From Deltaproteobacteria bacterium (GTDB lineage: Bacteria > Desulfobacterota > Desulfovibrionia > Desulfovibrionales > Desulfovibrionaceae): a DNA stretch of 5,282 nt. The stretch is taken from NCBI GenBank assembly GCA_020861205.1, contig JAJBSY010000020.1, positions 1-5,282 on the forward strand. Reading direction: 5' to 3'. The notes under the pieces were generated by a model. It ran no database searches. It was not told the origin of the DNA and saw only the letters and a list, made by a program, of their open reading frames with translations. The position numbers were made by a program, and so were the translations under genes. Each line of letters opens with the position of its first letter. The first letter of the stretch is position 1. Of this stretch, positions 1-5,282 are shown one piece after another.

Positions 1-416
1 ACGCCCATGTAGTCGAACCAGATATAGAGGGGGGCGGCCAGTGAAAGAAGGACAGGAATCCAATCATACCAGGCGACGCGTTTGAAGCTGCTTTTTTTGT
101 TGAAAGGATACAGGATGAACGTCAGGACCAGCATCATGGCGACGTGGAGCGCGCGGTGCTTTAAAATGACGGGGGTTCCGATGAACGACGTGATGAAATG
201 ATACAGCGAAACCGCGATGCAAAGCAGGTAAAAAGTCTTTGCAAGCGTCGCATTCGCCAACTTGCGGACGGAAGTTTCCTTGTCCAGCTCCTCGATGAGC
301 TTTTGCTGTTCCTCGGTCAACTCTCCGCCCATGGCCTTGGTGATGGCCTCGTCAAAGACTTCAGGCCCGGCTTCGGCCCGGGATTTGTTCAGTGCATCAT
401 CGTGTATGTCGGCCAT
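1..416 (-). CDS. TRAP transporter permease, probably fused 4TM/12TM (DctQM) type, N-terminal part
   Basis: Partial gene: the first 138 codons are visible and the rest lies beyond the left edge. The protein would be the inner-membrane part of a TRAP transporter, moving the ligand delivered by the neighbouring TAXI protein using an ion gradient. Translation from the ATG at 416 gives a hydrophilic, charge-rich, helix-prone segment (residues 1 to about 58, with GGELTEEQQKLIEELDKE near 30-47). Three hydrophobic segments follow at about 61-80 (FYLLCIAVSLYHFITSF), 88-104 (ALHVAMMLVLTFILYPF) and 119-134 (WIPVLLSLAAPLYIWF). The order 'HxxxxxLxFxLYPF' then 'WYDWIPVLLSLAAPLYIW' is the pattern I know from the start of fused TRAP permeases that partner TAXI proteins. 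The start is supported by a near-perfect Shine-Dalgarno sequence just upstream. It lies 80 bp downstream of the solute-binding gene on the same strand, so the two are probably co-transcribed. Fusion with the large DctM part cannot be seen here and is inferred from the family. Confidence 0.85.
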   Translation of the reverse strand, partial: MADIHDDALNKSRAEAGPEVFDEAITKAMGGELTEEQQKLIEELDKETSVRKLANATLAKTFYLLCIAVSLYHFITSFIGTPVILKHRALHVAMMLVLTFILYPFNKKSSFKRVAWYDWIPVLLSLAAPLYIWFDYMG

Positions 417-420
417 TGTT

Positions 421-428
421 ACCTCCTC
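421..428 (-). promoter_or_regulatory. Ribosome-binding site of the TRAP permease
   Basis: On the minus strand this reads GAGGAGGT, four bases before the ATG at 416. It is close to the full anti-16S complement and fixes the permease start. Confidence 0.85.
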
Positions 429-452
429 AATAAACACGTCGGCCAGAACAGC

Positions 453-482
453 CGCCGGGAGCGGGGAGAGCCGCCCCCGGCG
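453..482 (-). promoter_or_regulatory. Strong intergenic hairpin between solute-binding gene and permease gene
   Basis: Positions 453-464 pair with 471-482 around a 6-base loop (465-470). All 12 pairs form in the minus-strand RNA if one G-U wobble (460/475) is allowed; in plus-strand RNA that pair would be an A-C mismatch. The stem is almost entirely G-C. It begins 14 bases after the TAG stop of the solute-binding gene and ends 25 bases before the permease Shine-Dalgarno. No T-run follows it on the minus strand, so it is not a classic intrinsic terminator. The likely role, by analogy with other binding-protein/permease operons, is protecting the 3' end of the upstream message or partly attenuating read-through, so that more binding protein than permease is made. 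The structure is visible; the function is inference. Confidence 0.6.
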
Positions 483-496
483 AAAACCAGGATGAT

Positions 497-1480
497 CTAT
501 TTCAACAATCCTTTTTCTTTGTAAAACTTTTCAGCGCCGGGGTGGAAGGGGACGGCGGTTCCGGCGATACCGCGGACGGCGGTATCCAGCTTGATATTGG
601 CCTTTGCCGCGGAGTGGGACGCCCCGATGGCTTCAAGACCCTTGGGGGAGTAAATGTTTTCGAGCAGATCGTACACAACGTCGTCGGGGAGCTTGTTGTC
701 CACGAGCATGATGTTCATGACAGCGGCGGTCTGGGTATCCGTTTCCGTTCCGTAGGTGGCGGCCGGGATGACCGCTTCGATATAGAAGGGATATTTTTCG
801 ATCAGTTTTTTCCGGGCCTCGCCTTCGATGGGCACGAAAGCGATTTTTTTGGTGACGCCCAGTTCGCGGATGGTGGCGTTGCCGAGCCCCGAGGTGACAA
901 AAGCCGCGTCGCACAAGCCGTTTTTCATCTGGTCGATGGCTTCGCCATAGGAGAGGTAATCGACCCGGCAATCCTTGTACGTCATGCCGTGCGCTTCAAA
1001 CATCATGCGGGCGTTGACTTCCACGCCGGAGTTGGGCGCCCCGACGCCGACGCGTTTGCCCTTGAGATCCTCGAATTTCTTGATGCCGGAATCGGCCGTT
1101 GTGACGAGCTGGCAGTAGTTCGGCCAGAGGCCCATCATGGCGCGGAGGTTGGTGGCGGGCTTTTTGCCTTCGTAAGCGCCGAACGACTGCACCGCCTGGA
1201 TAACCGCATCGGACATGGCGATGGCCATTTCCCCCTGGCCGGTATTCAGGGCGTTGATGTTTTCAGCGGTCGCGCCGGTGGCGGTGGCCGATGTCTTGTA
1301 ACCGAGCGAGCCGATGAAGGTGGAGAACGCCCCGCCGATCGGGAAGTAGATCCCGCTGGAAGGTCCGGTCAAGACGGTGATGAAATAATCGCCGCGCTTC
1401 ACCGGGGCGGCGAAGGCCGAGGAACAGAAGACAGTGGAAAGCATGAGTGCGAGAATACTGACGATGAGCCGTTTTTTCAT
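497..1480 (-). CDS. TAXI family TRAP transporter solute-binding protein
   Basis: This 327-residue periplasmic protein would capture the substrate for the TRAP permease encoded just downstream. Residues 1-24 form a signal peptide: MKKR, a hydrophobic core (LIVSILALMLSTVF), then cleavage probably after AFA at 24. Cys19 does not sit in a lipobox, so a soluble rather than lipid-anchored protein is expected. Family signatures are clear. Residues 38-51 (TGPSSGIYFPIGGA) correspond to the TAXI 'TGGxxGxYYPxGGA' segment. Residues 66-78 (TATGATAENINAL) match the 'xATGGSxENxxxL' segment. Residues 141-158 (GKRVGVGAPNSGVEVNAR) match the 'GKxVxVGxPGSGxExxAR' segment. The length is normal for the family. The start at 1480 has GGAGG seven bases upstream and yields the full signal peptide. 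The substrate cannot be read from the sequence; some TAXI proteins are linked to glutamate or other carboxylates, but that is not evidence for this one. A sigma-54-like promoter about 100 bases upstream probably drives the operon. Confidence 0.95.
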   Translation of the reverse strand: MKKRLIVSILALMLSTVFCSSAFAAPVKRGDYFITVLTGPSSGIYFPIGGAFSTFIGSLGYKTSATATGATAENINALNTGQGEMAIAMSDAVIQAVQSFGAYEGKKPATNLRAMMGLWPNYCQLVTTADSGIKKFEDLKGKRVGVGAPNSGVEVNARMMFEAHGMTYKDCRVDYLSYGEAIDQMKNGLCDAAFVTSGLGNATIRELGVTKKIAFVPIEGEARKKLIEKYPFYIEAVIPAATYGTETDTQTAAVMNIMLVDNKLPDDVVYDLLENIYSPKGLEAIGASHSAAKANIKLDTAVRGIAGTAVPFHPGAEKFYKEKGLLK

Positions 1481-1487
1481 TGCAAAT

Positions 1488-1503
1488 CCTCCAAGATTCT
1501 TGG
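1488..1503 (-). promoter_or_regulatory. Ribosome-binding site of the TAXI gene with overlapping small palindrome
   Basis: Minus-strand GGAGG (1488-1492) lies seven bases before the ATG. Its first two Gs also form the end of the palindrome CCAAG-AAT-CTTGG (1491-1503), which can fold as a 5-bp stem with a 3-base loop in the mRNA. The ribosome-binding site is certain enough to decide the start; a regulatory role for the small stem is speculative. Confidence 0.6.
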
Positions 1504-1586
1504 TTTCACACCGTACGCGTCCGGGTAAGCGACGCCTTTCTCCATACCATTAAAAAACGTTTTCTAAAAATTCGCTTTTAATTTTT

Positions 1587-1602
1587 TGCAAAAGAAATGC
1601 CA
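1587..1602 (-). promoter_or_regulatory. Candidate sigma-54 (-24/-12) promoter of the TRAP operon
   Basis: The minus strand reads TGGCATTTCTTTTGCA. The sigma-54 consensus is TGGCAC-N5-TTGCA, with the invariant GG and GC separated by exactly 10 bases; both pairs and that spacing are present, with TGGCA at -24 and TTGCA at -12. Transcription would start near 1576, giving a 5' leader of about 95 bases before the TAXI ATG at 1480. Sigma-54 promoters need an AAA+ enhancer-binding protein, and a suitably placed inverted repeat lies upstream. No such regulator gene is inside the window. I found no better sigma-70 promoter for this strand. The motif match is direct; activity is inferred. Confidence 0.7.
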
Positions 1603-1673
1603 TGATTCGGTCACTATATAAACCCGATATTATGCAACTTATTTTGAAGGGAAATGATTTTTAGGCAAAAAAT

Positions 1674-1698
1674 CGCTTATGCCGACTAGTCATAAGCG
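1674..1698. promoter_or_regulatory. Inverted repeat, candidate enhancer-binding-protein site for the sigma-54 promoter
   Basis: CGCTTATG (1674-1681) and CATAAGCG (1691-1698) are perfect 8-base inverted arms around a 9-base centre that contains ACTAGT. The centre (1686) lies about 110 bases upstream of the predicted TRAP operon start, within the usual distance for upstream activating sequences of sigma-54 activators. The stretch between it and the promoter is AT-rich, which would suit DNA looping, but I see no convincing IHF consensus. The cognate activator is unknown. Confidence 0.55.
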
Positions 1699-2012
1699 GA
1701 AATTTGCCGATGTGATGCATTGGCAGCTCACGAAGCGGAGTGCACCGTGATGGTTTTGAAAAAAAGGAAGAAACAACCGTATTGCCGATGCAGCTATGGG
1801 TTGGGAAAAATGGCTGGGTTATGCGGCAGGGAATATGGAACGGAAATTTTCAGAGTGTGCCAAGTAACATATGGGTAATGACGGATAGGGAAATCCGGGA
1901 TAAATGCCGAAAACCGTGTATCAGTAATACCAATGTTCCATTTCACGCGTGCCGGCGGCATCAACTCCGAGTAAAAAAGTAAGATTTTCGCACCGTTGCA
2001 TTCCGGGAGTGC

Positions 2013-2041
2013 TTGACGTAGCTTGCCGCTGCCGGTATTAT
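2013..2041 (+). promoter_or_regulatory. Sigma-70 type promoter of the adhesin gene
   Basis: TTGACG (2013-2018) and TATTAT (2036-2041) are separated by the ideal 17 bases. Each box differs from consensus at one position. Transcription would begin near 2048, leaving a leader of about 150 bases before the ATG at 2199. An extra TATAAT (2045-2050) lies just downstream but is 26 bases from the -35 box, so it is less likely to be the working -10. Confidence 0.65.
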
Positions 2042-2076
2042 TTTTATAATATTACATAGTATATGCAACGATGCTT

Positions 2077-2092
2077 CCGGACCGGCGTCCGG
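2077..2092 (+). promoter_or_regulatory. GC-rich hairpin in the adhesin leader
   Basis: CCGGAC (2077-2082) pairs perfectly with GTCCGG (2087-2092) around the 4-base loop CGGC. It would lie about 30 bases into the predicted transcript. There is no following T-run, so it is not a terminator. A role in message stability or regulation is only a possibility. Confidence 0.3.
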
Positions 2093-2186
2093 CGAAATGG
2101 GGGAACGGCATCGCGCTGCATCATCACAGAAAACGCGCGCCCCGGGTACAACGATTTTGGGGGTTCTCCGCTTTTTCCTATTCGCG

Positions 2187-2194
2187 AGGGGGTG
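2187..2194 (+). promoter_or_regulatory. Ribosome-binding site of the adhesin gene
   Basis: AGGGGGTG differs by one base from AGGAGGTG and ends four bases before the ATG at 2199. It supports this start over the in-frame TTG at 2157, which would add residues that do not resemble the N-terminal module. Confidence 0.65.
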
Positions 2195-2198
2195 GCCA

Positions 2199-5100
2199 AT
2201 GGCTTCCATTACCCGTTACGGGCACGATCGACTTGTTATTTCCCTTGAAGGCGATATCCGGCAACTGGCGGTCAGCCCGGGCAGCGTCGCGGAACTGGTG
2301 CTGGCTTTTCCCATGGACGGCGTCACCGTACGCGTTGAGGACCGGGATATCATTCTCGAATGCCCAAACGGGGATGTTATCCGCCTTGTGGGCGCGCGCG
2401 GCGAGGTGGGTGTTACCTATGCCGTGGAGGGGGTGGATGCCTTTCCTTCCCTGGATGCTTTCCTGGCCCGGTTCGCTCCCCAAAGTGAAGACCGCCGGAG
2501 CGGGTTGACCGAGGACGATGCGAAACCCTTCTGGGAAGAAAACCACGGCGGTAGCCAACGTCCCGGAGGGAGCGCCGGAAGCGACGATGACCCGGCGGGA
2601 AAACCCGACGAGAGAGAGCATGAGGGTTTTTCCCAGGCGGAGTATCCCGAAAGCGGGTCGGTCGGGCATTCGGTCGACGGCCTGCCGCCGGGTTCCGGGC
2701 TGAACCAGTACCAGACCGGCCACGAGACCTTGGATGACCGCGCCGGCAAGCTTATCGCTTCCATCGATCGGTATGACGACCTCGGCTCAGGTTGGTGGAA
2801 CGAGGATTCCAGTACGGCTCTCCGGCCGGAAAGCCCCCCATTCCAGGTTGGCGGCGGTTCCGTTCCGCCGGTACTCCCCCCGACCATCGCCTGCGCGCAC
2901 CAGCCCGGGCCCGCTTACCTGGCGTCCTCAACGGTCATGGAGGGCGACGCGTACGGGATGCACCTGGAACTGAGGCTTTCCGAAGCGCCGGAAACACCCT
3001 TGAACGTTACCCTGGTGGTCGGCGGAAACGCCGTCATGGACGACGGCGCGGTTTCAGAGCCGGATTACGCCCATTGGACGGATTGGGAACTCGTGCTGCC
3101 CGACGGCACGGTCATCCCCGCCACGGACTGCATGACGGAAACCTCGCCCGGGCACTACCAGCTGGCGCTGCCCGCCGGGACGACCCAGGCCTATATCCGC
3201 ATTCCGCTTGAAAACAACGACCTGTCGCAAGGCGACAGAAATTTCACTTACTCGCTGCAGAATACCGGCCGGTACCAGCCGGAAGGCGGCATGGGCGGCA
3301 CGATCGTCATTGTGGACGAAAACCGTTGCCAGGATTTCAAGCCCTGGGACCCGGCGGCCCCGGCAACGCTGCCGCCCGGCGTGACGGGCCCCATCGCCCA
3401 GGTGACCGTCAACGACGGCGGGAATTGGGAACATGCGAACAGCGTCGCGGAAAACGACGCCAACCCGGTAACCTACCGTTTCGAACTGCTTACCCAGGGT
3501 GGCGTCCAGCATACCGTCGGCCAACCCGACGGCGTGAACGTGGTTCTCAGGCTCAGCGGGCGCAACGGGCTGCTTTTCTGCGACAGCACGGGGACGCCCG
3601 GCGCGGACAATGACCTTGTCCTGGCGGACATCGTCAACGCCTTCAGGGCCGGAGGCGCGACCGACGTCCGGTATGACGACGCCACCGGGGAGCTTTCCTT
3701 CACCCTGCCGCAGGGCTGGAGCGGACATATCGATTTCACCGCCGGGACGCAGCCGGACAACCGCCTTGAGCCCGGCGTGGGAGGCGAGTCTGAATCGTTA
3801 CGGATCGAAGTCGTGAGCGTGTTCGGGGACGAGGCGCTGCGGGGACAAGGCACGGTCAGCGATATCCTGGACATCCCGTCCGTCAGCGTCGTTGTGAGCG
3901 ACGCGGATATTTTCGAGTCCGACCAGGCGGCACTGCCCAACGAAACAACGTTCACCTTCTCGCTGACATCCCCGGCGACCGTGGATTTCGACCTGCAACT
4001 GGACTGGGGCCATTCATCGGGCATGACCGCCGGGGATTACGTCTACAGTCTTGACGGCGGAAAGAACTGGTCCACGCCGGGGACGGCGCTGCCTTCCTCC
4101 GTGCATGTGAACAAGGGCGACGAGTCGCTCGCCATAATGGTCAGGGCCGTTGACGACGCGCGCAGCGAAGGCGCGGAAACCGTGACCGTGATGGTCAAAC
4201 CGCAGCACGGAGCCACGGATGGCGCCGCCGACGACTACCACGTGGCCACGGCGCCGGGCACGGGCGCCTCGCCTTCCCTCTCCGATACCGCCGCCGCGAC
4301 CATCCACGACGATACCAGCGCCGTTTACGGCGATAACGGCGCGCACCTTGACGGGCCGACGGTCATCGTCGCCCCCGTGAACCCGGTAACGGGCCAGCCC
4401 GCCACGGACCCCGGCGGCGAGTACGCCACGTCGAACGGATTCACGGAAAACGCGGACGAGGTCGAATACGTGATCCTCCTGGTCGGTCCGGACGGCAAGA
4501 CCGCCTATGCCGGGGAACGGGAAACCATCACGGTCACCATCGACATAAAGGCTCTCGGCGGCAGCGGCATCTTCCTTGAAGACGGCGGCACCTATCCGTC
4601 GGATCCCGGCGGCCGGGACTTCTGCTTTTACGACCTGGCCTCGCTGCCCGGGTATGTCCGGAACGCGGACGGCACCATCTCCTTTACCGTGGACGCGGGC
4701 ACGACCAGCGTCACCATCAAGGGCAAGATCTATCCCGATACGGTAGGGGAGACGGGCGAAGGCGTAAAAATAACCATCACGGACGTTTCCGGAAACGAAG
4801 CCCAGGCCGGGCCCGCCGTGACCACGGAATTTTACGACCTGCCCGTGGTTTCCATCGAAGCCGTTGCGGACAACGTTTCGGAAAGCGATACCAGCGGCAT
4901 GGGGTTCACCGTCCACCTGTCCGCCCCTTCCAGCCAGCCCATCACGGTGCTGGTCCAACTCGGCGACGCGGGCGATACCGCCGACTTCGGCCTTGATTAC
5001 GACCGTTCGGGCCTGACGCCGCATCCGACCATTCTCAACGCCGTGTGGGTCACCATCCCGGCCGGGGAGACATCGCATACCTTCCGTGTGCCGATCAAGG

Positions 5101-5282
5101 ACGACGCCCTGACGGAAGGGAACGAGACCGTATCGGCCGTCATCCTGCCGCCCGACGGCGTGAGCGCCACGGACTCCGACGAATACCGGCTCAGCGCCTC
5201 CTCCGCGGACAACAAGGCCACGGTCACCCTCGTGGACGACACCCGGGCCTGGCCCGCGAACGGAACCGGCGCGGAAATCGCC
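2199..5282 (+). CDS. Large Calx-beta/Ig-repeat surface adhesin, probably type 1 secreted, N-terminal 1028 residues
   Basis: The frame is open from the ATG to the right edge with no stop, so the gene is partial and the protein is larger than 1028 residues. There is no Sec signal peptide: the N-terminus is MASITRYGHDRLVISLEGD. Residues 1-92 form a compact beta-rich module (GDIRQLAVSPGSVAEL..., VEDRDIILECPNGDVIRLVG) in the style of the retention or prefix modules of LapA/BapA-type adhesins. Residues 93-228 are an acidic Pro/Gly/Ser-rich linker. Five beta-sandwich modules follow at about 229-375, 395-558, 559-706, 720-881 and 882-1016. Modules 3 and 5 are recognisable Calx-beta domains, with DDARSEGAETV (652-662) and DDALTEGNETV (968-978) and closing strands ending DDT. 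Proteins of this design are usually exported by a TolC-dependent type 1 system through a C-terminal RTX signal, anchor at the outer membrane and promote adhesion and biofilm. The RTX end and exporter genes are not in view. Six cysteines (55, 232, 311, 377, 461, 809) are unusual for this class. The Calx-beta architecture is secure; the secretion route is inferred. Confidence 0.85.
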   Translation, partial: MASITRYGHDRLVISLEGDIRQLAVSPGSVAELVLAFPMDGVTVRVEDRDIILECPNGDVIRLVGARGEVGVTYAVEGVDAFPSLDAFLARFAPQSEDRRSGLTEDDAKPFWEENHGGSQRPGGSAGSDDDPAGKPDEREHEGFSQAEYPESGSVGHSVDGLPPGSGLNQYQTGHETLDDRAGKLIASIDRYDDLGSGWWNEDSSTALRPESPPFQVGGGSVPPVLPPTIACAHQPGPAYLASSTVMEGDAYGMHLELRLSEAPETPLNVTLVVGGNAVMDDGAVSEPDYAHWTDWELVLPDGTVIPATDCMTETSPGHYQLALPAGTTQAYIRIPLENNDLSQGDRNFTYSLQNTGRYQPEGGMGGTIVIVDENRCQDFKPWDPAAPATLPPGVTGPIAQVTVNDGGNWEHANSVAENDANPVTYRFELLTQGGVQHTVGQPDGVNVVLRLSGRNGLLFCDSTGTPGADNDLVLADIVNAFRAGGATDVRYDDATGELSFTLPQGWSGHIDFTAGTQPDNRLEPGVGGESESLRIEVVSVFGDEALRGQGTVSDILDIPSVSVVVSDADIFESDQAALPNETTFTFSLTSPATVDFDLQLDWGHSSGMTAGDYVYSLDGGKNWSTPGTALPSSVHVNKGDESLAIMVRAVDDARSEGAETVTVMVKPQHGATDGAADDYHVATAPGTGASPSLSDTAAATIHDDTSAVYGDNGAHLDGPTVIVAPVNPVTGQPATDPGGEYATSNGFTENADEVEYVILLVGPDGKTAYAGERETITVTIDIKALGGSGIFLEDGGTYPSDPGGRDFCFYDLASLPGYVRNADGTISFTVDAGTTSVTIKGKIYPDTVGETGEGVKITITDVSGNEAQAGPAVTTEFYDLPVVSIEAVADNVSESDTSGMGFTVHLSAPSSQPITVLVQLGDAGDTADFGLDYDRSGLTPHPTILNAVWVTIPAGETSHTFRVPIKDDALTEGNETVSAVILPPDGVSATDSDEYRLSASSADNKATVTLVDDTRAWPANGTGAEIA
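2883..5246 (+). repeat. Array of five divergent Calx-beta/Ig-like modules (protein-level repeat)
   Basis: Module limits are about 2883-3323, 3381-3872, 3873-4316, 4356-4841 and 4842-5246. The best-conserved units (3 and 5) open with 'VSxxxxxDxxxESD', carry an acidic GDY or DYD turn, then 'DDAxxEGxETV', and close with 'ATIHDDT' or 'VTLVDDT'; such acidic residues bind calcium in Calx-beta domains. Modules 1, 2 and 4 share the strand pattern but are more divergent, and 2 and 4 carry extra segments. At DNA level I see no long near-identical repeats, so the array is old and diverged rather than recently duplicated. Confidence 0.75.

Larger units (their letters stand above)
1481..2198. other. Divergent intergenic region, 718 bp, no convincing gene
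   Basis: The region separates the minus-strand TRAP operon from the plus-strand adhesin gene. Positions 1540-1680 are strongly AT-rich and contain the sigma-54-like element, AT-rich palindromes such as AAAACGTTTT (1554-1563), and the inverted repeat at 1674-1698. Positions 1700-2010 hold only short open frames without a credible ribosome-binding site or recognisable protein; I see no tRNA, insertion element or CRISPR unit there. Positions 2013-2050 hold the sigma-70 promoter of the adhesin, followed by a GC-rich leader of about 150 bases. The drop in GC against the flanking genes fits a regulatory spacer rather than decayed coding sequence. Confidence 0.75.

Noticed and set aside
542..1528. 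328-codon plus-strand open frame antisense to the TAXI gene
   Set aside because: It is a GC-rich mirror frame of a clearly recognised gene, with a composition rich in Gly, Asp and His, no family resemblance and no good ribosome-binding site.
1709..1731. TGTGA...TCACG as a CRP/FNR-like site
   Set aside because: The half-sites are 12 bases apart instead of 6 (CRP) or 4 (FNR), so the match is not meaningful.
1740..1982. 80-codon open frame in the intergenic region, starting with GTG
   Set aside because: No proper Shine-Dalgarno, no recognisable motif and a rare start codon; most likely chance.
2045..2050. Perfect TATAAT as a -10 box
   Set aside because: It is 26 bases from the TTGACG box, and no alternative -35 box sits at 16-18 bases; TATTAT at 2036 is spaced correctly.
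2071..2508. 145-codon plus-strand open frame overlapping the adhesin start
   Set aside because: Its distal half reads the adhesin codons out of frame. It lacks a ribosome-binding site and does not resemble a protein, whereas the ATG at 2199 has both signals and a sensible domain.
2178..2723. 181-codon minus-strand open frame opposite the adhesin N-terminus
   Set aside because: Antisense shadow with no domain features.
3054..3728. 224-codon minus-strand open frame
   Set aside because: Shadow of the adhesin frame; its composition is explained by the complementary codons.
4014..5078. 354-codon minus-strand open frame inside the adhesin
   Set aside because: It is antisense to the long Calx-beta frame, rich in Gly, Arg, Val and Asp as expected for a shadow of GC-rich coding DNA, and has no recognisable domain.

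Overview
The window looks like accessory or transport-rich chromosome from a Gram-negative, probably Desulfovibrionaceae-like, bacterium. That assignment is an inference. It rests on a TAXI-type TRAP transporter with a candidate sigma-54 promoter, a large repeat-built surface protein, GC-rich genes and an AT-rich intergenic block. No marker gene fixes the taxon.

Layout. Positions 1-1480 hold two minus-strand genes of a TRAP (tripartite ATP-independent periplasmic) transporter. The promoter-proximal gene is a TAXI-family periplasmic solute-binding protein (497-1480). Downstream of it is the N-terminal part of a membrane permease, probably of the fused DctQ-DctM type (416 to 1, running off the left edge). 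An 80-bp spacer between them carries a strong 12-bp hairpin and the permease ribosome-binding site. Positions 1481-2198 contain no convincing gene but hold two divergent control regions. On the minus strand, 1587-1602 matches a sigma-54 -24/-12 element, with a 25-bp inverted repeat upstream at 1674-1698 placed like an enhancer-binding-protein site. On the plus strand there is a good sigma-70 promoter at 2013-2041. From 2199 to the right edge a single plus-strand frame stays open for 1028 codons. It encodes the start of a very large, probably type-1-secreted, biofilm adhesin: a short N-terminal module similar in style to LapA/BapA-type retention or prefix modules, an acidic Pro/Gly-rich linker, and five non-identical Calx-beta/Ig-like modules. 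The stop codon lies outside the window.

How it works together. The solute-binding protein would capture an unidentified, probably carboxylate-type, ligand in the periplasm and deliver it to the permease for ion-driven uptake. The adhesin is a separate transcription unit facing the other way, and nothing in the sequence ties its function to the transporter. The two units share one intergenic region but appear to use different sigma factors. I did not find a clearly undescribed system. The points most worth a second look are the sigma-54/enhancer arrangement, and an adhesin N-terminus that lacks a recognisable LapG cleavage motif and carries several cysteines.
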